64,000 bases of DNA, from contig NZ_KK073873.1 in NCBI RefSeq assembly GCF_000585355.1, positions 336,703 to 400,702 on the forward strand, read 5' to 3'. Positions 44,090 through 53,261 of this stretch are shown here, piece by piece (position 1 is the first letter of the stretch; every line of letters begins with the position of its first letter). Below the pieces are notes generated by a model. It was given only the letters and a program-made list of their open reading frames with translations. It ran no database searches and was not told where the DNA came from. The DNA comes from Xylanibacter oryzae DSM 17970 (GTDB lineage: Bacteria > Bacteroidota > Bacteroidia > Bacteroidales > Bacteroidaceae). The translations under genes and the position numbers were made by a program.

Positions 44090-45214
44090 ATGAACGAAAG
44101 AATAAACGATGCACATTATTTCCTTAATTTGATACAGAAATCAAAACGAGGGAAATTCAAAATCTATATCGGCATGATTGCAGGTGTAGGGAAGACCTGC
44201 CGTATGTTACGCGATGCAAAAGACATGCTTAAAGACGGCATTGATGTTCAGATAGGTTTTGTCGAAACACATGGAAGAGTTGATACCGAGAAACTTCTGA
44301 AAGGTTTGCCTATAATACCTCCTAAAAAGATATTCTATAAAGGTAAAGAACTGGAAGAAATGGATGTAGACACCATTTTGCGAGTTCATCCTGAGCTTGT
44401 TATTGTAGACGAGTTGGCACATACCAATGTTGAAGGTTGTCGCAATGAGAAAAGATGGCAAGATGTAATGGAACTACTTGATGCAGGGATTAATGTTATA
44501 TCTGCTGTCAACATACAGCATATAGAGAGTCTTAATGAGGATGTCAAGACTATTGTTGGCATTGAGGTTACAGAACGTATTCCTGATCAGGTGTTACAGA
44601 CTGCAGACGAAGTTGTCAATTTAGACTTGACCTCTGAAGAACTTATTGAGCGGCTTAAGAGTGGTAAGATCTATAAAGAGGCAAATATTGAGAATGCTCT
44701 TAATCATTTCTTTACCCCCGAGCATATCCTGCAATTGAGAGAACTTGCTCTTCGAGAAGTTGCATTGAGCGTATCAAAAAAGGTTGAAACAGAGGTTTGT
44801 AATAATGGCAATAGCATTCAGAAGCAATTCTTATGCTGTATAGGTACAGATGATGTCAGGGCTAAGCAATTAATACGTAAGGTAGCCCGACTATCTTCGG
44901 GTGATAATGCAAAGTTTCTTGTCCTTTATGTCCGCACGCCACAATACAGTAATGATAAGATAAGTCTTGCTAAACAACGTCATCTCATCAACAATTTTAT
45001 TATGGCTATAGATTTGGGCGCAGAGATAATACAATATGAGGCATCTGATATTATCACTGGTATAGTAGAGGTTTGCGATAAGTATCATATTAGTTCTGTA
45101 TGCGTTGGCAAACCCAAACTTAGTATCTGGTCGTTGATGTTCTCTGCATTACGCTACCGGCATCTTTTTGATGCCCTGTCAAAGTCTAATATCGATTTAA
45201 TAATATTATCATAG
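44090..45214 (+). CDS. kdpD: KdpD N-terminal sensor protein (KdpD/USP domains only)
   Basis: The 374-residue protein matches the cytoplasmic N-terminal half of KdpD: a P-loop 'GMIAGVGKTCRML' (residues ~27-39), 'VDELAHTNVEGCRNEKRW' and a UspA-like domain (~245-374, with 'LFVLYVRTP'-type and 'VCVGKPKLSIWS' blocks). It lacks the four membrane helices and kinase domain, which are replaced by the separate kinase gene 2 bases downstream. In E. coli this half senses K+ and c-di-AMP-like ligands. Split KdpD occurs in Bacteroidetes. Confidence 0.9.
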   Translation: MNERINDAHYFLNLIQKSKRGKFKIYIGMIAGVGKTCRMLRDAKDMLKDGIDVQIGFVETHGRVDTEKLLKGLPIIPPKKIFYKGKELEEMDVDTILRVHPELVIVDELAHTNVEGCRNEKRWQDVMELLDAGINVISAVNIQHIESLNEDVKTIVGIEVTERIPDQVLQTADEVVNLDLTSEELIERLKSGKIYKEANIENALNHFFTPEHILQLRELALREVALSVSKKVETEVCNNGNSIQKQFLCCIGTDDVRAKQLIRKVARLSSGDNAKFLVLYVRTPQYSNDKISLAKQRHLINNFIMAIDLGAEIIQYEASDIITGIVEVCDKYHISSVCVGKPKLSIWSLMFSALRYRHLFDALSKSNIDLIILS

Positions 45215-45216
45215 TT

Positions 45217-46965
45217 ATGAAAACAAAGAACAAAATAGCATTCTCTATCGGTATATTGCTGATTGTCATAGCCAGTCTTGGTATTTTTGCATCTCGGTCA
45301 ATACAGATGATAAAATTAAATACAGAGAATATCCTTAAAGATAATTATAATTCTGTGATGTATTCTCAGAATATGTTGAAGGCAATAAGCATTTACGACA
45401 GCGACTCTACTGCTGCCATGAATTTGTTTGTAAAGAACATGAACCTTCAGAAACATAATGAGACGGAGTGGAATGAGAAACAGACCACAAAACAATTGAT
45501 TCATGATTATGACTTATTTCTGAAAGTAAAGGATGCGGGCAGCAGACTCAGATTGGAAAGTACAATAAACAGTATCATCAAACTAAATACCGATGCTATC
45601 CAGCGGAAGTCTGAAAAAGCTGTCGACAGTGCTCAAAGCGTATTGTTCTACACCATCTTGTTGTCTTTGGTCAGTACTCTGATAGCAATATTTATGCTAC
45701 TCAGATTTCCGAAGATGTTTACATCACCTATAAAGGCACTTCTTGAGGGAATCATAGAAATATCTAACCATAAATACGATAAGCGTTTAGATTTTGGTCC
45801 GAATTCTGAATTTACCGATGTTGCGAAGTCGTTTAATAATATGGCCAAAGAACTGTCTGTGTTTCAAGAGAGCAGTATGTCTCGTATTATATCCACAAAG
45901 CAGTATCTGGAAACAGTAATAAATGCGATAAAAGAACCTATTTTGGGACTTAGTGATAAAAAGGATATCTTGTTTGCCAATACTGCTGTTACTCAGATTC
46001 TGAATATTCCTACCGAAAAACTTATTGATAAGTCTGCACTGGATCTGTCATTGTCTAACGATTTGCTGAGGAGACTGATTAGAGGTATGGAAAAAGGTAG
46101 TGATAAAAAAGATAGTGATGATGATAAGGAGAAAGATAATGATGATAATAAGGATAAGGATAATGACAGTCCGTTAAAGATCTATTCTGATAATAAAGAG
46201 TGTTATTATGAAGTACATTACCTGCCTCTCTCCAAAAATTCAGGCACAGTAGTACTGCTTAGCGATGTCACCAAGTTTAAGATGCGAGATGATGCCAAGA
46301 CCAATTTCATATCAGTGATATCACACGAATTGAAGACGCCTATATCAGCTATTCTTATGAGTCTTAAACTGTTGGAAGATGAACGGGTAGGCAATATGAA
46401 TGGCGAACAGAAAGAGTTGGCACAGAATATTCAGGATAACAGCGACAGACTGCTTAGCATCACAGGCGAACTGCTTAAGATGACTCAGGTAGAAGCCGGT
46501 GTATTACACCTGAATCCGAAGATAACAAAACCTATAGAACTGATAGATTATGCAATAAATGCCACAAGGGTACTGGCCGAGCATTGGAATTGCAATATAG
46601 AGGTTGACTATCCTGAAGATAAGATCTCCAAAATCTTTGTCGACAGCGAGAAGATAGCATGGGTGATCACCAATTTACTGTCTAATGCGATACATTATTC
46701 ATCAGAGAATGCTCGTGTGATAATTGGTGCAAGACAGTTAGACAAGAAAGTAGAGATATTTGTGCAGGACTTCGGTAAGGGAATAGATCCACGTTATCAC
46801 AAAACCATCTTCGACCGTTATTTCAGAGTACCGGGCACAAAAGTGCAAGGCAGTGGACTTGGTCTTTCAATATCCAAGGACTTTGTTGAGGCTCATGGTG
46901 GCACAATCCGTGTGGATAGCAAACCGGGAGAAGGCAGCCGCTTTGTTGTTACTTTTAATACATAG
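45217..46965 (+). CDS. Membrane sensor histidine kinase of the Kdp locus
   Basis: The 582-residue kinase has two membrane helices (~7-27 and ~145-165) flanking a periplasmic helical sensor, then HAMP (~165-216), PAS (~225-350), HisKA with phospho-His in 'VISHELKTPISAI' (~369) and HATPase_c ('NLLSNAIHYSS', 'GSGLGLSIS'). A highly charged Asp/Lys repeat stretch interrupts the PAS domain (about residues 292-315). It directly follows the KdpD-N gene and most likely phosphorylates the NtrC-type regulator encoded upstream. Confidence 0.9.
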   Translation: MKTKNKIAFSIGILLIVIASLGIFASRSIQMIKLNTENILKDNYNSVMYSQNMLKAISIYDSDSTAAMNLFVKNMNLQKHNETEWNEKQTTKQLIHDYDLFLKVKDAGSRLRLESTINSIIKLNTDAIQRKSEKAVDSAQSVLFYTILLSLVSTLIAIFMLLRFPKMFTSPIKALLEGIIEISNHKYDKRLDFGPNSEFTDVAKSFNNMAKELSVFQESSMSRIISTKQYLETVINAIKEPILGLSDKKDILFANTAVTQILNIPTEKLIDKSALDLSLSNDLLRRLIRGMEKGSDKKDSDDDKEKDNDDNKDKDNDSPLKIYSDNKECYYEVHYLPLSKNSGTVVLLSDVTKFKMRDDAKTNFISVISHELKTPISAILMSLKLLEDERVGNMNGEQKELAQNIQDNSDRLLSITGELLKMTQVEAGVLHLNPKITKPIELIDYAINATRVLAEHWNCNIEVDYPEDKISKIFVDSEKIAWVITNLLSNAIHYSSENARVIIGARQLDKKVEIFVQDFGKGIDPRYHKTIFDRYFRVPGTKVQGSGLGLSISKDFVEAHGGTIRVDSKPGEGSRFVVTFNT

Positions 46966-47010
46966 TTTTTCAGACACTATATTACACATACTCTTTTAGC
47001 TGTATGTAAG

Positions 47011-47036
47011 CGGTAGGCCATGCCTACCGTTTTTTA
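47011..47036 (+). terminator. Terminator of the kdp/sensor transcript
   Basis: CGGTAGGC (47011-47018) and GCCTACCG (47022-47029) form a perfect 8-bp stem with a 3-base loop, followed by a T-run. Confidence 0.85.
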
Positions 47037-47171
47037 CGTTTATACTCTGAGTCTTGCTGAGATAGATAGTTGTCTATCTTCATGTTTTATCACTCGCATT
47101 AGTATAAAATGTATAAAATATTGGTCCTTAGTACAATATAAGTTAATCTATATGCAAATTAATAGTTGATA

Positions 47172-47203
47172 TTGTTTACTATTAACAAGAATAACTATAT
47201 TTG
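47172..47203 (+). promoter_or_regulatory. Promoter of the marR-efflux operon
   Basis: TTG (47172-47174) and the perfect -7 box TATATTTG (47196-47203) are spaced 21 bp. The box overlaps an in-frame GTG at 47203, so ATG 47230 is the start. Confidence 0.6.
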
Positions 47204-47229
47204 TGCATTCTATAAAAATAAAATATAAA

Positions 47230-47691
47230 ATGGTCGCAAAAGAAAAAAAACTGCCGAGAGAACCTATTGGACGTATAACAGGACGGATAAGCAAGATTTT
47301 CTTTGGAACACTCAAAAAGAGATTGGCAAGTCTTAATATCGAGCGTTCTTTTTATCCTCTATTATTAATTAACAATGGAAACAACGAACTTACACAGCAG
47401 GATCTTGCCGAAGAACTGTGCATTGACAAAGTACAAGTTGTACGCATTATTGATTATCTGTCAGGAAATGGTTATGTAGAAAGAATACAAAATCCCAAAG
47501 ACAGACGCGAATACAAACTGCACATTACTGATAGCGGACGCGAAGCCATACCTTATATTGAAAAGACTATTGGTGATTTGTCAGAAATTGCATTTAAAGG
47601 AATACCACCCGAAAAAATTGATGAGTTGTATTCCACTCTATATTTAATTAAGAAGAATATTTTATGTCTAAAAGATGAAATAGGAGAATGA
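47230..47691 (+). CDS. MarR-family transcriptional regulator
   Basis: The 153-residue winged-helix protein shows the MarR pattern: recognition helix in 'LTQQDLAEELCIDKVQVVRIIDYLSGNGYVER' and the wing 'NPKDRREYKLHITDSGREAI'. It begins with a basic segment. Its stop overlaps the membrane-fusion gene by 4 bases, so it most likely represses its own RND efflux operon until a toxic ligand binds. Confidence 0.9.
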   Translation: MVAKEKKLPREPIGRITGRISKIFFGTLKKRLASLNIERSFYPLLLINNGNNELTQQDLAEELCIDKVQVVRIIDYLSGNGYVERIQNPKDRREYKLHITDSGREAIPYIEKTIGDLSEIAFKGIPPEKIDELYSTLYLIKKNILCLKDEIGE

Positions 47692-48740
47692 AAAAGACAA
47701 ATATCATAATAGCTATTGCATTACTACTCTTAACGGTCCTTTTCATTAAGGTAGGATTTACAAAGCCAAAAGGAGACAAAGAAAAAAAGGAGAAAACTAA
47801 TAAGAAGGTTGATGCTTTTGTGGTTACACCCTCATTGCTTACCTCTGATATCACAGTTACAGGTTCGCTTGCAGCCTACGATGAAGTGGATCTTAAAAAT
47901 GAGATGTCGGGAAGGGTAGTCATGGTAAATTTGCCTGAGGGTAAATTCGTGAAAAAGGGCACGTTGCTAATCAAACTATACGATGATGATCTGAAAGCAG
48001 CGCTGTCTAAATTGAAAGCGCAGTTGGCTATCCAGAAAAGCATTTATAGACGGCAGTCAAAACTTCTCAAGGTCAATGGAATCAGTCAGAACGATTATGA
48101 ACAAACTGTGTTACAGCTCAATTCTATAAGTGCCGATATTGCCGAAGAGAGAGCTTTGATACGTAAGACAGAGGTGAGAGCTCCATTCGATGGCACTATT
48201 GGACTGAGAAATGTAAGCGTTGGAGCAATCGTCAGTCCATCCACCTTGCTTGCCACCATCAGAACGAACCAAAAAATAAAACTTGACTTCTTTGTTCCCG
48301 AAAAATACAGCGCGCTGATTACTGTCGGGATGAGGGTGTCATTCACAATGTCGAATAATGATAAATTATATTATGCTAAGGTCATAGCTACCGAACATGG
48401 CATTGATAATATGACGCGTAATCTGAAGGTCAGGGCAATCATCAACACCTCAGGCAAAGAACTTGTACCGGGTGCGTTTGCCAATGTAAAACTGAAACTT
48501 GGTGAAAATACAAGGGCGCTGATGATACCTACTCAGTCTATTATTCCTGCCGAAGAAGATAACTCTGTCATCATTGCACGCCAAGGCAAAGCTCATTTCG
48601 TTAATATTAAGACAGGAATCCGCGAATCGTCTAAAATAGAAGTCACCGAAGGTCTGGAACCGGGCGACACAATCATGACTTCGGGCTTAATGTTCTTGAA
48701 AGAGGGATCAAAAATTATCTATTCATCAATTAATAAATAA
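47688..48740 (+). CDS. RND efflux periplasmic adaptor (HlyD/MFP family)
   Basis: The 350-residue protein has an N-terminal membrane anchor (~4-22), a lipoyl/barrel-sandwich region ('VDLKNEMSGRVVMVNLPEGKFVKKG'), a helical hairpin (~100-145), and a beta-barrel. It links the inner-membrane pump to the TolC channel. No lipobox is present. It starts inside the marR stop codon. Confidence 0.92.
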   Translation: MKKTNIIIAIALLLLTVLFIKVGFTKPKGDKEKKEKTNKKVDAFVVTPSLLTSDITVTGSLAAYDEVDLKNEMSGRVVMVNLPEGKFVKKGTLLIKLYDDDLKAALSKLKAQLAIQKSIYRRQSKLLKVNGISQNDYEQTVLQLNSISADIAEERALIRKTEVRAPFDGTIGLRNVSVGAIVSPSTLLATIRTNQKIKLDFFVPEKYSALITVGMRVSFTMSNNDKLYYAKVIATEHGIDNMTRNLKVRAIINTSGKELVPGAFANVKLKLGENTRALMIPTQSIIPAEEDNSVIIARQGKAHFVNIKTGIRESSKIEVTEGLEPGDTIMTSGLMFLKEGSKIIYSSINK

Positions 48741-48746
48741 ACAATA

Positions 48747-51700
48747 ATGATTATTTCGGATATTGCTTTAAAAAGGCCTGTAGCGTCAGTTGTTTTAAGC
48801 CTTATAATTATATTAATGGGTGTAGTGGGGTTCAACTTCCTTGGGGTAAGATTATATCCGGCGATAGATCCTCCTATCATAACTGTACAGACGTCATATT
48901 CGGGAGCAAATTCAGGAATAATCGAATCACAGATTACAGAACCTCTTGAGAAATCTATCAATGGCATAGAAGGAGTAAAGTCAATATCTTCAAGATCCAC
49001 AATAGGCGCAAGCACCATAACCGTTGAATTTAATCTGGGCACAGACCTCGAAAAAGCGGCCAATGATGTGCGCGACAAGGTGTCTCAGGCTACTAAGACC
49101 CTGCCTCAGGATATAGATGCCCAACCTACTGTGACAAAGGCTGATGCGGATGCCGACCCGATCATCATGCTTTCGGTGAAAAGCACTAGAATGAGTCCTA
49201 TCCAACTGAGTGACTACACCGAAAACATATTACAAGAGAAACTGCAAACCATTCCGGGGGTAAGTTCTGTATCTATTTACGGACAGCAAAGACCCTCCAT
49301 GCGTCTGTGGTTCAAGCCCGAAAAAATGGCTGCATACGGTATTACGGCTTCTGACATCAATACGGCCCTTTCTAACGAAAATGTAGAAATGCCTGCCGGC
49401 AAAATACGTGGAAATGCAACTGAAATGCTCCTCAAGACTCACGGAAGGTTGACAACCGAGGCCGACTTTAATAATCTTATTATCAAGCAAAGTGATAATC
49501 AGGTTGTCCGCCTTAGTGACATCGGCGAAGCGTCGATGGGACCTCAGGATGAAGAATCCGGTTCAAAGGTAAATGGCGAAACCGGTGTGATGCTCAACCT
49601 GATACCTCTACCGGGTGCAAATGATATTCAAATAGCCAACGAATTCAATAAGCGATTGGCTCAAATTAAAAAGACGATGCCTAAAGGCGTAGAACTGAAT
49701 GTTGCCCGCGACAAGTCTTTATTTGTAAGGCAGTCGGTAAAAGATGTTGTAGAAACGCTCGTTATATCTATCTTCCTGGTAGTGCTTATCATCTTCTTGT
49801 TCTTTAGAAACTGGATAATTGCCTTACGCCCCTTGCTTGATATTCCGGTGTCGCTTATAGGCACCTTCTTTGTGATGTATGTCTTCGGATTCTCTATCAA
49901 TGTCTTAAGTTTGCTCGGAATAGTGCTGGCTACAGGTCTGGTGGTTGACGATGGCATCGTTGTGACCGAGAATATCTTTAAGCGTATAGAGAAAGGTATG
50001 GATAAGTGGAAAGCAGCATTCGAAGGGACACGCGAAATCTTCTTTGCGGTAATTTCTACTTCGATGACATTGGCCATTGTCTTCATACCTGTCATTTTCC
50101 TTCAGGGATTTACCGGTCGCCTGTTTCGTGAGTTCGGTATTGTCGTTGCAAGTGCAGTATTGATATCTGCGGTTGTTTCACTGACATTAACCCCTGTGCT
50201 GAATGTCTTTTTGGGAGGATCGTCTTCACATCATTCCAAATTCTATGAAGCATCAGAGCCGTTCTTTGTCGGTATGGAGAATAAATACAGGAAAATCCTA
50301 AGTTTCTTTATCAAAAATCGATGGATAGCATTTTCCATCCTTGGCATTTGTATTGTTATCATCTTCTCATTGTCGAGAGCGTTGAAGTCCGAATTGGCAC
50401 CTCTTGAAGACCATAGTTATATAAGGACGTCTATTACAGCTCCCGAAGGTACAGAATATCTCTACAATCAAAAGTTGATAGATAAAGTAGCACAGATCAA
50501 TATGGATTCTATTCCCGGCGTGAAATATGTACTCGCAAGGTATGCCGTCAACTCTAGTGCCAACGCAGGAAATGTCACTGCCTTTCTTGATGATCCTTCT
50601 AACAGAAAAGCATCTCAACAGAAACTTTACGACAAGTTATCGGCGATTTATTCCACTATCCCAGATGGCAGAATCATACCAAGTCAGGAACCCACGATTA
50701 CAACATCGGCATCCAAGGGACTTCCTGTTCAGTTTGTAATACAAAACCTGGATTTTGATAAATTGCATAAGATATTGCCTAAATTTATGGACGAGGCTCA
50801 GAATAGTCCTGTATTCAGCAACGTTGATGTTGACTTGAAATTCAATAAACCTGAAATAAATATCACTGTCGACCGCTTGAAAGCTAATAGTCTGGGCGTA
50901 AACGAGAAAGATATTTCCAACACCTTAGACCTCGCGTATAGCGGAGGCAGATATGGCTATTTCTTAATTAATAATAAGCAGTATTACGTGATAGGTCAGG
51001 TAGACAGAGAAGATCGTAGCAAACCTGCCGATATAAAATCACTGTATGTACGGTCCAAATCAGGAGAAATGATACAGTTAGACAATCTTGTCAGGGCAGA
51101 CGAGAATAGCAGTCCACCAATCTTATACCATTATAATCGTTATAAATCGGCTACTATCTCGGCCAATTTAGCAAACGGACGTACCTTGGGAGAAGGAATC
51201 AACGAAATGAAAAGAATATCGAGCAAGTTGCTTGACAATTCCTTTAATACCGATTTGGCAGGATCTTCGAGAGACTTTGCCGAGAGCAGTTCCAATATAT
51301 CATTCGCTCTGATTTTGGCGTTGCTGTTAATCTATTTGATATTATCCGCACAGTTTGAGAGTTTCCGCGATCCATTGATCATCATGCTTACAGTGCCTAT
51401 GGCTATAGCAGGCGCCATGCTTTCGTTGTGGATATGCGGTCAGACGTTAAACATCTTCTCCGAGATAGGTATGATCATGCTTATTGGTATAGTCACCAAA
51501 AACGGAATCCTCATCGTTGAATTTGCCAATCAGAAACGTAAGCAGGGATTAAACAGAAGGGTAGCAGCCTTCGAAGCAGCTTCAGCCAGATTCCGTCCTA
51601 TCGTCATGACCTCGTTAGCAACCTTCTTCGGTTGTATGCCGATAGCCTTGTCTCTCGGGTCAGGAGCGCAAAGCAGGGCCCCTTTGGGTACTGTCGTCGT

Positions 51701-51785
51701 AGGCGGATTGCTCTTCTCCTTGATACTTACATTGTTTATAATCCCTGTAACCTATATCGTTTTATCAAGTAAAAATAAGAAATGA
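48747..51785 (+). CDS. RND efflux transporter permease (HAE1/AcrB-like)
   Basis: The 1012-residue proton antiporter has twelve membrane helices and two large periplasmic loops. Signature regions include the N-terminal 'ISDIALKRPVASVVLSLII', 'PLLDIPVSLIGTFFVMYVFG' (TM), the TM4 Asp pair 'GLVVDDGIVV', and the TM11 'RPIVMTSLATFFGCMPIALS'. It exports hydrophobic drugs or bile-like compounds; the substrate is not evident. It lies 6 bases after the adaptor gene and overlaps the TolC gene by 4 bases. Confidence 0.94.
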   Translation: MIISDIALKRPVASVVLSLIIILMGVVGFNFLGVRLYPAIDPPIITVQTSYSGANSGIIESQITEPLEKSINGIEGVKSISSRSTIGASTITVEFNLGTDLEKAANDVRDKVSQATKTLPQDIDAQPTVTKADADADPIIMLSVKSTRMSPIQLSDYTENILQEKLQTIPGVSSVSIYGQQRPSMRLWFKPEKMAAYGITASDINTALSNENVEMPAGKIRGNATEMLLKTHGRLTTEADFNNLIIKQSDNQVVRLSDIGEASMGPQDEESGSKVNGETGVMLNLIPLPGANDIQIANEFNKRLAQIKKTMPKGVELNVARDKSLFVRQSVKDVVETLVISIFLVVLIIFLFFRNWIIALRPLLDIPVSLIGTFFVMYVFGFSINVLSLLGIVLATGLVVDDGIVVTENIFKRIEKGMDKWKAAFEGTREIFFAVISTSMTLAIVFIPVIFLQGFTGRLFREFGIVVASAVLISAVVSLTLTPVLNVFLGGSSSHHSKFYEASEPFFVGMENKYRKILSFFIKNRWIAFSILGICIVIIFSLSRALKSELAPLEDHSYIRTSITAPEGTEYLYNQKLIDKVAQINMDSIPGVKYVLARYAVNSSANAGNVTAFLDDPSNRKASQQKLYDKLSAIYSTIPDGRIIPSQEPTITTSASKGLPVQFVIQNLDFDKLHKILPKFMDEAQNSPVFSNVDVDLKFNKPEINITVDRLKANSLGVNEKDISNTLDLAYSGGRYGYFLINNKQYYVIGQVDREDRSKPADIKSLYVRSKSGEMIQLDNLVRADENSSPPILYHYNRYKSATISANLANGRTLGEGINEMKRISSKLLDNSFNTDLAGSSRDFAESSSNISFALILALLLIYLILSAQFESFRDPLIIMLTVPMAIAGAMLSLWICGQTLNIFSEIGMIMLIGIVTKNGILIVEFANQKRKQGLNRRVAAFEAASARFRPIVMTSLATFFGCMPIALSLGSGAQSRAPLGTVVVGGLLFSLILTLFIIPVTYIVLSSKNKK

Positions 51786-53077
51786 AAAAGATTTGGATAT
51801 TATCATTCATTGCCATACTGTCGGCAAACGTTCAGGCTCAGAAGATGCTGACCTTGGACGAGGCTGTCGACCTGGCCTTAAAAAGTAATTTTGATATATT
51901 GGTTGCACGCAATGACGCTGATATTGACAGAGTCAACAACACGAGGGGCAATGCCGGTATGCTACCTACAATCAATATGAATGGCACGGGGACGTATGGC
52001 CTTAATAATGTTTATCAGAAACTCTCTACCGGTGTTACAAACAGTTTCTCGTCGCAATCCAGCACGAATTTAGGTGCCAACGTTCAACTTTCATGGACCT
52101 TGTACGACGGTGGTAAAATGTTTATCACCAAGAATAAACTTGCTGAAATACAATCGTTGGGCGAACTGCAGTTCCGGTCAAAGGTGATGGAGGTCACCTA
52201 CAATGTGATAGCTGCATACTATGACATCGTAAGACAGAAACAGGAGCTGAAGTCAATGAATGAGGTCATGAACTATAACAAGCAGAGAGTACTTATAGCA
52301 AAGACCGGCTACGCCTCAGGTCAGATAGTTAAGACCGAACTTTTACAGGCGCAAATAGATCTGAATGTAGCTACCGAGAGTGCCATTAATCAGAAATACG
52401 CGATAAGCGAAGCCCAAAAAGCCTTGAATAATGTTCTTGCCCAAGATGCTAAGCAAGAGTTTGATGTGGCAGATTCGATACCCGAGTCGAAAGTACCTGA
52501 TATAAACGAGTTGCTTTTAAGAATAGAGTCATCTAATGCCGATATCCTATCTTATAAGAAACAAATCGATATAGCCAAATTAGCCTTAAAAGAGACTCAA
52601 AAGGGATATTATCCTACGTTAAACCTGCAAAGCGGATATTCTTTATCTCAGCTGCATTATTCAGAAGGAACCATGCTTAACAACAATTCGCATGGATTCC
52701 AGATAGGCGGAACGCTTTCTGTACCGATATATAATTTTGGAGAGACGAAGAGAAAGGTATCCGTGGCAAAGATGCAATTGCTGTCAGCCCAATACAATTT
52801 AGACGATGCCAAGTTACAAGTCAGCATCGAACTTCAGAATGCCTATAAAGACTTTAAGACGCAACAGGATTTGTTGGCCATTGAGAGAGATAACGACCTG
52901 TTGGCTAAAGAGAACCTGGAGATCTCTCTTAGTAGATTAAAGTTAGGTCAGACCACATCGCTCGAAGTTCACCAGGCACAAGAGAACTACATGGAGTCGT
53001 TAACCCGACTCATTAATTTCCAATATCAATTGAAGATCGAAGAAGCAAAAATAAAACAGTTGATTTCTTCGCTATAG
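51782..53077 (+). CDS. TolC-family outer membrane efflux protein
   Basis: The 431-residue protein has a signal peptide ('KKIWILSFIAILSANVQAQ'), the family start 'LTLDEAVDLALKSNFDILVARND', and two long helical repeats ending in 'ENYMESLTRLINFQYQLKIEEAKI'. It forms the outer-membrane channel of the efflux operon. No lipobox is present. Confidence 0.92.
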   Translation: MKKIWILSFIAILSANVQAQKMLTLDEAVDLALKSNFDILVARNDADIDRVNNTRGNAGMLPTINMNGTGTYGLNNVYQKLSTGVTNSFSSQSSTNLGANVQLSWTLYDGGKMFITKNKLAEIQSLGELQFRSKVMEVTYNVIAAYYDIVRQKQELKSMNEVMNYNKQRVLIAKTGYASGQIVKTELLQAQIDLNVATESAINQKYAISEAQKALNNVLAQDAKQEFDVADSIPESKVPDINELLLRIESSNADILSYKKQIDIAKLALKETQKGYYPTLNLQSGYSLSQLHYSEGTMLNNNSHGFQIGGTLSVPIYNFGETKRKVSVAKMQLLSAQYNLDDAKLQVSIELQNAYKDFKTQQDLLAIERDNDLLAKENLEISLSRLKLGQTTSLEVHQAQENYMESLTRLINFQYQLKIEEAKIKQLISSL

Positions 53078-53187
53078 TCTTCAGCAGATTAGAAACAGAT
53101 TTGATAATAATTGCCTATAAAGAAAGCTCAACCTACTGCCATCTGAATAATTTTTAACCGAAAACGGTAGAATCTAAAATTATTTTT

Positions 53188-53195
53188 TAACTTTG
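53188..53195 (+). promoter_or_regulatory. -7 box TAACTTTG of the GH5 gene
   Basis: A perfect TAnnTTTG match 66 bases before the start codon at 53262. No clear -33 element. Confidence 0.5.
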
Positions 53196-53261
53196 CACGG
53201 CGCATGGTATCGTGTACTATGAAATCATATAACTATTATAAGCATTTAACCTTTAGTGAAC

